From positions 1-54,138 of the forward strand of contig NZ_SSXC01000020.1 of assembly GCF_021699055.1 (NCBI RefSeq): 54,138 nt of DNA, read 5' to 3'. The position numbers and the translations under genes were made by a program. The notes beneath the pieces were generated by a model. The model was given only the letters and a program-made list of their open reading frames with translations. It was not told where the DNA came from and searched no databases. The DNA is from Blastococcus sp. MG754426 (lineage in GTDB: Bacteria > Actinomycetota > Actinomycetes > Mycobacteriales > Geodermatophilaceae). Positions 43,968 to 52,175 of the stretch are shown here, in pieces; the stretch's first letter is position 1, and every line of letters starts with the position of its first letter.

Positions 43968-45653
43968 ATGACCTGGCCCCGGCCGGTCCCGGTGATCGGT
44001 GACCAGACGCACGCCGCCGAGCGGGCCGCCGACCCCGCGGGCTGGGCCTTCGACGCCGCCACGGTGGAGGCGCTGCACACCGTCGTCGGGGCCCGGCGCG
44101 ACATCCGCCGCTACCGACCCGACCCGGTGCCCCCCGAGCTGCTGCGGTCGGTGCTGGAGGCCGGGCACCGGGCGCCGTCGGTGGGCCACTCGCAGCCGTG
44201 GCGCTTCGTCGTCGTCACCGAGCAGGCCACCCGCGACCGCGCCGCCGTGCTCGCCGACCGCGAGCGGTTGCGCCAGGCCGAGCTGCTCACCCCCGACCGC
44301 CGCGCACGGCTGCTGGACCTGCAGCTCGAGGGCATCCGCGAGGCGCCGCTGGGCGTCGTCGTCGCCTGCGACCGCCGCGCCCACGCCACCGGGGTGCTGG
44401 GCCGGGCGACCTTCCCCGACGCCGACCTCTGGAGCTGCGCCTGCGCGATCCAGAACATGTGGCTGGCCGCCCGCGCCGCGGGGCTGGGCATGGGCTGGGT
44501 GACGCTCTTCCAGCCGGCCGACCTGGCCGCGCTCCTGCACCTCCCCGAGGGTGTGCAGACCCTCGGCTGGCTGTGCCTGGGCTGGCCCGACGAGCGCCCA
44601 CCGGAGCCCGGGCTGGTGCGCCACGGCTGGTCGCACCGGGCGCCGCTGGAGGACGTCGTGCTGCGCGAGCGGTGGCCGTCCGACGACAGCCCCGCCGCCC
44701 CGGTCAGCCACCTCGCCGGGCCGCGCCCCGAGGCGGTGGTCGCCGCGCGGGACACCGGTGACGACCTGCTCGCCGTGCCCGGGTCGCTCGGGGTCCTCGA
44801 CCGCGCCGTCGACCGCGTGCTGGCCCTCCCCGGACCGGTGCCCGACGCCGGCACGCTGGTGGTCGTGGCCGGCGACCACCCCGTCGCCCTGGCGCACGCC
44901 GTCTCCGCCTACCCGTCGTCGGTCACCGCCGACGTGCTGGCCGCCACCGGCACCGGGGAGTCGCTGGGGGCGTCGACCGCCCGCCAGGCCGGGCTGCGGG
45001 TGCGCGCCCACCACGCGGTCTCCCCGGAGGCGCAGGGCGACCTGCTGACCGCCGACGCCCTGACCGCGGGGGCCGCCGCCGCGCTGGTCGCCGAGGGCCG
45101 GGAGCTCGGGCGGGAGCTCGCCGCCACCGGGCTGGTGTGCCTGGGCGAGGTCGGCATCGGCAACACCACGGTGGCGGCCGCGCTCGCCTGCGGGCTGCTC
45201 GGCCTCGCCCCGGACGACGCCGTCGGGCTCGGGGCGGGGGCGGACGCGGCGATGCTGGACCGCAAGCGGGCGGTCGTCCGCGGCGCCCTGGACCGGGTCC
45301 GGGGCGTGCGCGACCCGATGCCCCTCCTCGCCGCGCTCGGCGGGCCGGAGGTCGCGGTGCTCACCGGCATCACGCTGGGGGCCGCCGCGGCCGGTGCGCC
45401 GGTGGTGCTCGACGGCCTGGTCACCTCGGTCGCCGCCGCCGTCGCGGTGCGCCTGGAGCCGGCCGCGCAGGCGGCGCTGATCGCCGGTCAGCGCAGCCGC
45501 GAGCGGGGGCACGCCGCCGTCCTCACCGAGCTCGGGCTCGAGCCGCTCCTCGACCTGCGGCTGCGCGCGGGGGAGGGCGTCGGCGCCGCCCTGGCCGCGC
45601 AGCTGCTGCTCACCGCGCTGCGCGCCCGGCGCGCCGCCGGGCGGGTGCGGTGA
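43968..45653 (+). CDS. Bifunctional DMB synthase (BluB) / nicotinate-nucleotide--DMB phosphoribosyltransferase (CobT)
   Basis: A 561-aa natural fusion. The N-terminal BluB part (about 30-225) is a flavin-destroying nitroreductase-like enzyme making 5,6-dimethylbenzimidazole from FMNH2: R-R-D-I-R-R-Y-R-P-D, G-H-R-A-P-S-V-G-H-S-Q-P-W-R-F, and N-M-W-L-A-A-R-A-A-G-L-G-M-G-W. The C-terminal CobT part (about 240-555) activates that base to alpha-ribazole phosphate. It has V-V-A-G-D-H-P-V, G-E-V-G-I-G-N-T-T and the catalytic glutamate in L-R-A-G-E-G-V-G-A-A. The ATG follows GGAGG. The fusion would hand the base directly from one active site to the next. cobU and cobS follow with four-base overlaps. 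Confidence 0.93.
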   Translation: MTWPRPVPVIGDQTHAAERAADPAGWAFDAATVEALHTVVGARRDIRRYRPDPVPPELLRSVLEAGHRAPSVGHSQPWRFVVVTEQATRDRAAVLADRERLRQAELLTPDRRARLLDLQLEGIREAPLGVVVACDRRAHATGVLGRATFPDADLWSCACAIQNMWLAARAAGLGMGWVTLFQPADLAALLHLPEGVQTLGWLCLGWPDERPPEPGLVRHGWSHRAPLEDVVLRERWPSDDSPAAPVSHLAGPRPEAVVAARDTGDDLLAVPGSLGVLDRAVDRVLALPGPVPDAGTLVVVAGDHPVALAHAVSAYPSSVTADVLAATGTGESLGASTARQAGLRVRAHHAVSPEAQGDLLTADALTAGAAAALVAEGRELGRELAATGLVCLGEVGIGNTTVAAALACGLLGLAPDDAVGLGAGADAAMLDRKRAVVRGALDRVRGVRDPMPLLAALGGPEVAVLTGITLGAAAAGAPVVLDGLVTSVAAAVAVRLEPAAQAALIAGQRSRERGHAAVLTELGLEPLLDLRLRAGEGVGAALAAQLLLTALRARRAAGRVR

Positions 45654-46195
45654 TCGGCCGGCCGCCCCGCCGGGTGCTGGTCCTCGGGGGAGCGCGCTCG
45701 GGCAAGTCCCGGTACGCCGAGCAGCTGCTGGCCCGGGCCCGCCGGGTGGAGTACGTGGCCTGCGGCCTGCCGGCCGACGGCGGGGACCCCGAGTGGGCCG
45801 GCCGTGTGGCGCTGCACCGGGACCGCCGCCCGGCGTCCTGGCGCACCGTCGAGACCGTCGACCTCGTCGGCGTGCTCGGGCAGCCGGGCCCGCCGGTGCT
45901 GGTCGACTGCCTCTCCACCTGGCTGGCCCGGGTGATGGACGACTGCGGCGTCTGGACCGGGACCGAGGGCGCCGACGCCCGGCTGGCCGCCGCTGTCGAC
46001 GACGTCGTCGCCGCCTGGTCGGGCACCCGCCGCCGGGTGGTCGCGGTCAGCAACGAGGTGGGGTCCGGCGTCGTGCCGGCGACGGCCTCGGGCCGCCGCT
46101 ACCGCGACGAGCTGGGCATCCTCAACGCGCGTGTCGCCGCCGCCTCCCGGCGGGTGTGGCTGCTCACCGCCGGCCTCCCGCAGCGGCTCCGGTGA
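45650..46195 (+). CDS. cobU: Adenosylcobinamide kinase / adenosylcobinamide-phosphate guanylyltransferase
   Basis: A 181-aa enzyme that phosphorylates adenosylcobinamide and converts it to the GDP form. The P-loop is G-G-A-R-S-G-K-S (13-20). The guanylylated histidine is in A-L-H-R-D-R-R-P-A-S-W. D-C-L-S-T-W-L and S-N-E-V-G-S-G-V-V-P are family signatures. The GTG overlaps the fusion gene stop by four bases and the stop overlaps cobS in the same way. Confidence 0.95.
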   Translation: MIGRPPRRVLVLGGARSGKSRYAEQLLARARRVEYVACGLPADGGDPEWAGRVALHRDRRPASWRTVETVDLVGVLGQPGPPVLVDCLSTWLARVMDDCGVWTGTEGADARLAAAVDDVVAAWSGTRRRVVAVSNEVGSGVVPATASGRRYRDELGILNARVAAASRRVWLLTAGLPQRLR

Positions 46196-46977
46196 CGGGC
46201 GGGGGCCCGCTCGCCGCGCTCGGGGTGTTCAGCGTGCTGCCGGTGCCGGCGTCCGCGCGCACCCCCGGTCCCGGCGTGCTGCGGTGGCTCCCGCTCGTGG
46301 GGGCGCTGCTCGGGGCGCTGGCGACCGTGCCGGCGCTGGCGGTGTGGCGGGGGAGCGACGGGGGCGCCCCGCTGCTGGCCGCCGCGCTGGTGGTCGGCGC
46401 GCTGGCGCTGCTGACCCGCGGGCTGCACCTGGACGGCGCCGCCGACCTCGCCGACGGGCTGGGCAGCGGCCGGCCGGCCGACCAGGCGCTGGCGATGATG
46501 CGGCGACCGGACGTCGGCGCCTTCGGGGTGGCCGCGCTGGCCTGCCTGCTGCTCGTGCAGGTGGCGGCGCTGGCGGCGGTGCTGGGGGAGTCATCCCTGG
46601 CCGGCGGCCTGGTGGGGGTCGTCCTGGCGACGACGGCCGGCCGGGTGGCGGTGCTGCACGCGGCCGCGCGGCCGGCGGCGGACGGCTCCGCGCTCGGGGT
46701 GCTGGTGGCCGGGGCCGGCTCGCCGGTGGTGCGGTGGACGGCGACGGTGCTGCTGGTCGCCGGCGCGGTCGGGCTGCGGCTGCTGGCGGGCGGGTCCGCG
46801 GCCGACGTGGTGTGGGCCGTCGCCGCCGTGCTGGTCGCGCCGGCGGTCGGCGCGGCGCTCGCCGCGCACGCGGCCCGCCGGCTGGGCGGGGTCACCGGCG
46901 ACGTCTTCGGCGCCGTGGTGGAGACCGGGACGGCCGCGGCGCTGGTCGTGCTCGCCGCCGGTACCACGTGGACCTGA
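46192..46977 (+). CDS. cobS: Adenosylcobinamide-GDP ribazoletransferase (cobalamin synthase)
   Basis: A 261-aa membrane enzyme joining adenosylcobinamide-GDP to alpha-ribazole (phosphate), the last assembly step of the nucleotide loop. The conserved acidic cluster is L-H-L-D-G-A-A-D-L-A-D-G-L-G and then R-R-P-D-V-G-A-F-G. There are about six to seven hydrophobic segments, normal for the family. With the BluB-CobT fusion and cobU it forms a complete lower-ligand assembly operon. Corrin-ring genes are not in the window. Confidence 0.94.
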   Translation: MTGGGPLAALGVFSVLPVPASARTPGPGVLRWLPLVGALLGALATVPALAVWRGSDGGAPLLAAALVVGALALLTRGLHLDGAADLADGLGSGRPADQALAMMRRPDVGAFGVAALACLLLVQVAALAAVLGESSLAGGLVGVVLATTAGRVAVLHAAARPAADGSALGVLVAGAGSPVVRWTATVLLVAGAVGLRLLAGGSAADVVWAVAAVLVAPAVGAALAAHAARRLGGVTGDVFGAVVETGTAAALVVLAAGTTWT

Positions 46978-46982
46978 CCGGA

Positions 46983-48008
46983 TCACTCCCGCGTGGCGGT
47001 GCGCGCCCACCGCCGGGGGCTGGCGCCGGTCCAGCGCCGGAAGGCGTGCACGAATGCCGACGCCTCCGAGTAGCCGACCCGCTCGGCCACCTCCTCCACG
47101 CTGAGGCCCACGGTCACCAGCAGCTCCTCGGCCAGGTGCCGGCGGGTCTGGTCCAGGACGGCGCGGAAGCTCGTCCCCTCCTCGGCGAGCCGGCGGCGGA
47201 GGGTGCGCACGCTCACGTGCAGCTCGGCGGCGACCTCCTCCTGCCCGGGCATGCGCTGCGGCTGCCGGAGCAGGAGGTCGCGCACCTGACCGCTGAGCCC
47301 CCGGCGGGACACCAGTCGCTCGAGCAGCTCCCGGCACTGCGCCTCGCACAGGGCCGCGGTCAGCGGGGCCGCCTGGGGGAGCGGCTGGTCGAGCAGCGCG
47401 GCGTCGAAGACCACGGTCGACCGCGGGGCGGCGAACCTCGGCGGCACGCCGAACGCCGCGGCGTAGGGCGCCGGGTCGGCCGGGGCGGGCAGCCGGAGCT
47501 CCACCCGCCGGGGCACGACCGGCCGGCCGAGGGACTCCCGCCACAGCTGGAGCGCCGCCGTCGCGTCGCGCAGCAGGACGAACCGGCGCACGGGCTCGGG
47601 CACGTCGAGGTCGTCGAAGAACAGGCGGAGCTCGCCTCCGTCCTCCACGGCGCTGACCCGGGTGAGCGCGTAGGTGAGGTCGAGGAAGCGCATCGCGACC
47701 TCGTGCCCGGCGCGCAGGGTGCGGCTGGAGAGGAGTGCGAACCCCCAGATGCCGTAGGTGGCCAGCCGGTACCGGTTGCCGGCGGCCAGGCCGCTGTCCT
47801 CGGGCAGCGCGGCGGCGAGCGCCGCCACGAGCCGCACCTCCTGCTCGGCGGCGATCTCCGCCTCCGGGTCGGCCAGCTCGGCCTCGGTGACGCCGGCCGC
47901 GGCGAGCAGGCCGGCCCGCGGCAAGCCGTGCTCCTCGCCGAGCGCGCACAGCAGCGCCGCGCTGCCCGTGCCCCGGGAGGCGGCGTGGACGGGGTTGGCC
48001 GAAATCAT
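46983..48008 (-). CDS. AraC-family transcriptional regulator (VirS-like)
   Basis: A regulator of about 341 aa with an N-terminal Arabinose_bd-type domain (about 20-210) and a C-terminal AraC helix-turn-helix pair: V-A-A-E-L-H-V-S-V-R-T-L-R-R-R-L and V-A-E-R-V-G-Y-S-E-A-S-A-F-V-H-A-F-R-R-W-T-G. This domain combination and its divergent position to a Baeyer-Villiger monooxygenase match VirS of Mycobacterium. The start is uncertain: ATG at 48008 (M-I-S-A-N-P-V-H) is used, and GTG at 48038 would add ten residues. It probably controls the divergent monooxygenase-esterase pair. It ends five bases from cobS, convergent. Confidence 0.9.
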   Translation of the reverse strand: MISANPVHAASRGTGSAALLCALGEEHGLPRAGLLAAAGVTEAELADPEAEIAAEQEVRLVAALAAALPEDSGLAAGNRYRLATYGIWGFALLSSRTLRAGHEVAMRFLDLTYALTRVSAVEDGGELRLFFDDLDVPEPVRRFVLLRDATAALQLWRESLGRPVVPRRVELRLPAPADPAPYAAAFGVPPRFAAPRSTVVFDAALLDQPLPQAAPLTAALCEAQCRELLERLVSRRGLSGQVRDLLLRQPQRMPGQEEVAAELHVSVRTLRRRLAEEGTSFRAVLDQTRRHLAEELLVTVGLSVEEVAERVGYSEASAFVHAFRRWTGASPRRWARTATRE

Positions 48009-48024
48009 CAAGATGAGGCCGATT

Positions 48025-48060
48025 GTGTCATGGCTCACACGGGCGATGCCTCACTACGTT
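48025..48060 (+). promoter_or_regulatory. Divergent control region of the VirS-like/monooxygenase pair
   Basis: TACGTT (48055-48060) is a good -10 for the monooxygenase, 40 bases before its ATG. Upstream, GTGT-N8-ACAC (48025-48040) is a small inverted repeat located where an AraC-type activator could bind. The operator assignment is inference. Confidence 0.35.
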
Positions 48061-48100
48061 CGCGGTCGACACGGGTCGCGCACCGAGGGGGAGACCGGGC

Positions 48101-49600
48101 ATGACGGCGATCGCGCAGGAACCGGCCACGACGGCGACGACCGAGCACGTCGACGTGCTCGTCGTGGGGGCGGGCATCTCGGGCATCGGGGCGGCCCACC
48201 ACCTCAAGGACCGCTTCCCGGGGAGGAGCTTCGCGATCCTCGACGCCCTCGACGACCGGGGCGGCACCTGGTGGACCCACCGCTACCCCGGCGTCCGGTC
48301 GGACAGCGACCTGTTCACCTTCGGCTACCGGTTCAAGCCGTGGCGCGGCGCGTCGATCGCCACCTCGGCGGAGATCCTCTCCTACCTCGACGAGGTCATC
48401 GCCGAGGACGGCCTGGCGGACCGCATCCGCTACCGGCACCGCGTCACCTCGGCGAGCTGGTCGTCGGCCGAGCGGCGGTGGACCGTGCAGGTCTCCCGCG
48501 AGGACACCGGGGAGGAGCTCACCCTCACCACCGACTTCCTGTGGATGTGCCAGGGCTACTACGACCACGGGCGCCCCTACCGGCCCGAGTGGCCCGGCAT
48601 GGACCGGTTCCGCGGGGTGGTGGTGCACCCGCAGCAGTGGCCCGCGGACCTCGACCACGCCGGCAAGCGCGTCGTCGTCATCGGCTCGGGGGCCACCGCG
48701 GCGACGATCGTGCCGGCCATGGCCGAGACCGCCGCGCACGTGACGATGCTGCAGCGGTCCCCGACGTTCTTCTTCGCCCGACCCCGCACGCACGAGCTGG
48801 CCGAGACGCTGCGGGCGCTCGACGTGCCCGACGACTGGACCCACGAGATCCTGCGCCGGGCCTACATCGCCGAGGGCGACGAGATCACCCGCATGTCCTT
48901 CGAGCAGCCGGGTGAGCTGCGCGAGATGCTCATCGAGGCGATGCGTCCGCTCCTGCCCGAGGGCTTCGACATCGACAAGCACTTCAGCCCGACCTACCGG
49001 CCCTGGCAGCAGCGCCTCGCCCTGCTGCCCGACGGAGACCTGTTCACCGCCATCCGGGAGGGCGCGGCGTCGGTCGTCACCGACACCATCGACACCTTCA
49101 CCGAGACCGGGATCCGCACCTCCTCGGGGGAGGAGCTCGAGGCCGACGTCGTCGTCACCGCGACCGGCTTCGACCTCTGCCTGTTCGGGGGTGTCGCCTT
49201 CACCGTGGACGGCGAGCCGGTCGACTTCACGCAACGGGTCACCTGGCGCGGCACCATGATCAGCGGCGTGCCCAACATGGCCTACGTCTTCGGGTACTTC
49301 CGCGCCAGCTGGACCCTGCGCGCCGACCTGGTCAGCGAGCTCGTCTGCCGGCTCCTGGCGCACATGCAGGACCGCGGCGCATCCGTCGTCGTCCCCACGC
49401 TCCGTCCCGAGGACGCAGACATGCCGTTGCGGCCGTGGGCCGACCCGGAGAACTTCAACTCCGGCTACGTCATGCGCTCCGTGGACCGCATGTTCAAGCA
49501 GGGGGACCGCGAGCCGTGGACCCACCTGCTGGAGTACGCCGAGGAGCGGACGGCGCTCCCGGCCGTCGACCTCGACGACAAGTCCCTCGTCTACCGCTGA
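48101..49600 (+). CDS. Flavin-containing Baeyer-Villiger monooxygenase (MymA/EthA-like)
   Basis: A 499-aa FAD/NADPH enzyme inserting oxygen next to a ketone or oxidising heteroatoms. The first dinucleotide motif is G-A-G-I-S-G (23-28). The Baeyer-Villiger fingerprint F-R-G-V-V-V-H-P-Q-Q-W-P is at 170-181. The second motif is G-S-G-A-T-A (195-200). V-T-A-T-G-F-D-L is the usual late FAD segment. The ATG has GGGGGAG nine bases upstream. With the divergent AraC regulator and following esterase it resembles the start of the mycobacterial mymA operon. Confidence 0.93.
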   Translation: MTAIAQEPATTATTEHVDVLVVGAGISGIGAAHHLKDRFPGRSFAILDALDDRGGTWWTHRYPGVRSDSDLFTFGYRFKPWRGASIATSAEILSYLDEVIAEDGLADRIRYRHRVTSASWSSAERRWTVQVSREDTGEELTLTTDFLWMCQGYYDHGRPYRPEWPGMDRFRGVVVHPQQWPADLDHAGKRVVVIGSGATAATIVPAMAETAAHVTMLQRSPTFFFARPRTHELAETLRALDVPDDWTHEILRRAYIAEGDEITRMSFEQPGELREMLIEAMRPLLPEGFDIDKHFSPTYRPWQQRLALLPDGDLFTAIREGAASVVTDTIDTFTETGIRTSSGEELEADVVVTATGFDLCLFGGVAFTVDGEPVDFTQRVTWRGTMISGVPNMAYVFGYFRASWTLRADLVSELVCRLLAHMQDRGASVVVPTLRPEDADMPLRPWADPENFNSGYVMRSVDRMFKQGDREPWTHLLEYAEERTALPAVDLDDKSLVYR

Positions 49601-49630
49601 CCGCCCGACCCCGACAGATCAGGAGCGCAC

Positions 49631-50566
49631 GTGCCCGTCGACCCGAACATCGCCGCGATGCTGACCATGATGGAGCAGGCCGGCCTGCCGCCGATGTACG
49701 AAGGCACCCCGGAGGCCGGCCGGCAGCTGTACCTCGCGCTGACCCACGGAGCCCGCACCCCCGAGCAGCTGGTGCCGGTGGGCTCCACCGAGGACCGCAC
49801 CGTGCCCGGCGCCGAGGGCGAGCTGAAGGCCCGCGTCTACCGGCCCGAGGGCGAGGGGCCCTTCCCGACCGTCGTCTTCCTCCACGGCGGCGGCTGGGTG
49901 ATCGGCGACCTCGACACCCACGACAACATGGCCCGCAACGTCTGCCGGGGCAGCGGCGCCGTCGTGGTCGCCGTCGACTACCGGCTGGCCCCGGAGCACC
50001 CCTTCCCGGCCGCGGCGGACGATGCCGTGGCGGCCGCGCGCTGGATCGCCGCCCACCTCGACGAGTTCGGCGGCGACCAGCGGCTCGGCGTCGCCGGGGA
50101 CAGCGCCGGCGGCAACCTGTCCGCGGTGGTCGCCCAGGCCCTGCACGCCGACGGCACGCCGCTGGCCGCCCAGTTCCTCATCTACCCGGCGGTCGACGCC
50201 GAGGGCGAGTACCCGTCCCGCATCGAGAACGCCAAGGGGTACTTCCTCGAGAAGGACACCATGGACTGGTTCTACGGGCACTACGCCGAGGGCTGGGACG
50301 ACGCCATGGACCCGCGCCTGTCGCCGCTGCACCACGGCGACCTCTCGGGGCTGCCGCCCGCGGTCGTGGTCACTGCCGAGTACGACCCGCTGCGCGACGA
50401 GGGCGAGGCCTACGGCGAGGCGCTGCGCGCCGCGGGCGTGACCGCCGACGTCCGGCGCTACGACGGGATGATCCACGGCTTCTTCGACATGGGCACGATC
50501 TCGCCGGCCGCCCAGCAGGCGATCGACGAGTCGTGCGCCCGCTTCCGGGAGCTGCTGCACCGCTGA
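49631..50566 (+). CDS. Alpha/beta hydrolase, hormone-sensitive-lipase (LipR-like) family
   Basis: A 311-aa carboxylesterase. The oxyanion motif is H-G-G-G-W (85-89). The catalytic triad is S158 in G-D-S-A-G-G, D252 in E-Y-D-P-L-R-D-E and H282 in M-I-H-G-F-F. It follows the monooxygenase by 30 bases in the same direction and would naturally hydrolyse the ester or lactone it produces. It starts with GTG after AGGAG. Confidence 0.92.
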   Translation: MPVDPNIAAMLTMMEQAGLPPMYEGTPEAGRQLYLALTHGARTPEQLVPVGSTEDRTVPGAEGELKARVYRPEGEGPFPTVVFLHGGGWVIGDLDTHDNMARNVCRGSGAVVVAVDYRLAPEHPFPAAADDAVAAARWIAAHLDEFGGDQRLGVAGDSAGGNLSAVVAQALHADGTPLAAQFLIYPAVDAEGEYPSRIENAKGYFLEKDTMDWFYGHYAEGWDDAMDPRLSPLHHGDLSGLPPAVVVTAEYDPLRDEGEAYGEALRAAGVTADVRRYDGMIHGFFDMGTISPAAQQAIDESCARFRELLHR

Positions 50567-50573
50567 GCCACCC

Positions 50574-50613
50574 GACCGGTCGCGGGTCCCGTGTCCCCGG
50601 ACCCGCCCCGGTC
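50574..50613. terminator. Bidirectional hairpin terminator
   Basis: An inner stem GCGGGTCC/GGACCCGC (50582-50589 with 50599-50606) is enclosed by GACCGG/CCGGTC (50574-50579 with 50608-50613). It fills the gap between two convergent hydrolase genes and would terminate both. Confidence 0.7.
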
Positions 50614-50614
50614 G

Positions 50615-51391
50615 TCAGCTCTCGGGGAACAGCGCCCGCAGCGGGAGGCGCTCCGGCCGCCGGAAGGGTTGCCAGCCCCCGCGCGGCTGGGCCAGCCGGT
50701 CCGCGACGACCCACAGCACGGCCGGGTCCACCCCCATGCCGAGGTGGGCGGCGTGCACGGCGACGTTCTCGCTCGTCGGCCCCTCCCGCTGCAGGCAGGT
50801 GCGCCAGTCGACGACGCCGTCCCACCGGGAGTACACCGAGGTGCTCGGCACCGGCAGCGGCGGGGCCGGGCGTACGTCGTGCACCGCCCGCAGCCGCCGG
50901 AACTCGCGGTACGTGCCGGCGCGCGAGGCGGCGCCGCGGGGCCGGGCGGGCGCGGCGGCGAAGGGGGAGCCGAGCGAGACCACCTGCCGCACCAGCCGGG
51001 GGGAGCGCTCGGCCAGCCGGCGGGCGAAGATGCCGCCGAGGCTCTGCCCGACGATGCTCACCGGCCCCCCGTGCTCGCCGGCCAGCCGCCGCACCAGGTC
51101 CCGGACGCCGTCCACCACCTCGGGCCGCGGGCCGTGGTTGCGGCCGAGGTCCCACCCGACCACCGGGTAGCCGAGGCGGCGCAGCCAGCCGCGCAGCGTC
51201 CGGGTGGAGACGTCGGAGGCCAGCCACCCGGGCAGGACGACGACGGGGTGCGGCTCGCCGCGCGGCGCCAGCCGCAGCAGGGGGCTGCCGGCGGCGAGCG
51301 CACCGGCGCTGACCAGCGCGCGGGCCGGCTCGGTCAGGGCCAGCAGGTCGTCGGTGCGGGCGGCGCGGGGGCGCCTGGGCGGGGTGCTCAC
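50615..51391 (-). CDS. Esterase/lipase-like alpha/beta hydrolase
   Basis: A 258-aa alpha/beta hydrolase. V-V-V-L-P-G-W-L-A-S-D (50-60) is the oxyanion strand. The nucleophile is S117 in I-V-G-Q-S-L-G-G. S-R-W-D-G-V-V-D-W (acid region) and H-A-A-H-L-G-M-G (base region) follow. The pattern, with G-W-D-L-G-R-N in place of a classical cap, recalls triacylglycerol-lipase/PGAP1-like enzymes. The GTG at 51391 is used; the start is moderately certain. No signal peptide is evident. Confidence 0.83.
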   Translation of the reverse strand: MSTPPRRPRAARTDDLLALTEPARALVSAGALAAGSPLLRLAPRGEPHPVVVLPGWLASDVSTRTLRGWLRRLGYPVVGWDLGRNHGPRPEVVDGVRDLVRRLAGEHGGPVSIVGQSLGGIFARRLAERSPRLVRQVVSLGSPFAAAPARPRGAASRAGTYREFRRLRAVHDVRPAPPLPVPSTSVYSRWDGVVDWRTCLQREGPTSENVAVHAAHLGMGVDPAVLWVVADRLAQPRGGWQPFRRPERLPLRALFPES

Positions 51392-51420
51392 CGGCCCTGC
51401 ATGCCCGCGCGGGGGTGCGG

Positions 51421-51726
51421 TCAGTCGCCCGGCGGCAGCACGCGCGGGACGAACACCTCGTCGATCGGGCGGGGGCCGACGTACTGGCGGCAGGTGCAGG
51501 GCACCCAGCTGTGCCCCGACCAGCGCCCGCGCTTGTCGTACGTGTCGCGGCGCAGCTCGGCGTAGCAGGTGTTGGTCTCCGTGTCGTGCTGGCTGAGCGT
51601 GTGCCCGCAGCCGCACAGCGGCGTCACCGGCGGGGGCGGCGCGCTGCCCCGGCTCCGGCCCAGGCGCCCGGCGACGAAGCCGGCGCCGAGCAGCCCGGCG
51701 CCCACCAGCAGGCTGATCGGATCCAT
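51421..51726 (-). CDS. Small membrane protein with Cys-rich outer part, unknown
   Basis: A 101-aa protein: a short N-terminal membrane helix (M-D-P-I-S-L-L-V-G-A-G-L-L-G-A-G-F-V-A) and then a domain with C-G-C-G-H, a single C in N-T-C-Y-A-E-L, and P-C-T-C. Five cysteines plus histidines suggest a zinc ribbon. The ATG at 51726 has GGAGG eight bases upstream. No family is recognised. It lies 29 bases from the hydrolase gene on the same strand and may be co-transcribed. Confidence 0.65.
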   Translation of the reverse strand: MDPISLLVGAGLLGAGFVAGRLGRSRGSAPPPPVTPLCGCGHTLSQHDTETNTCYAELRRDTYDKRGRWSGHSWVPCTCRQYVGPRPIDEVFVPRVLPPGD

Positions 51727-51910
51727 TGCGTGCACCTCCCGCGCGAGCCTCCGACGGTAGCGCGCCGACGCCGTCCCCGGAGGCGCGCACCGGGCTCCCG
51801 GCGACCGAGGTGGGAGCGGTCACCCTGCGCCGCGGGAGAGCGCCCGACCCGGAGCCGTATTCGCCCGATCGAGGGGATTGAGCGGCAGTGATCCGGGGCA
51901 CGTGTGACCC

Positions 51911-52171
51911 GTGGACACGTACGCCGTGGGATTCGCCCGACCCGACCGCTGGTCGGCCGGGCAGCGGACCGAGCAGAGCTACCCGTGGCACGCCGTGGAG
52001 GCGCACCGCCCGCCGGCCGAGCTGGACGGTGAGGTCGAGCTGGCCGTGTGCGGTGCCATCGTCCAGATCTGGGGCACCCAGAAGTGGGAGCGGGTCGGCA
52101 TCGGCCGCACCGGCTGCCCGGAGTGCGCGCGCACCACCGCCGTCGACAAGCGGCTGACCACCGCCCGCTGA
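51911..52171 (+). CDS. Small soluble protein with CxxC, unknown
   Basis: An 86-aa protein containing several tryptophans (D-R-W-S-A-G-Q, Y-P-W-H-A, I-W-G-T-Q-K-W) and a C-terminal C-P-E-C (69-72), with one more cysteine near residue 47. The composition fits a compact metal-binding domain. The GTG start has no clear ribosome-binding site; GGGGATTGAGCGG lies farther upstream. Divergent from the other small Cys-containing gene. Function unknown. Confidence 0.6.
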   Translation: MDTYAVGFARPDRWSAGQRTEQSYPWHAVEAHRPPAELDGEVELAVCGAIVQIWGTQKWERVGIGRTGCPECARTTAVDKRLTTAR

Positions 52172-52175
52172 CCGC

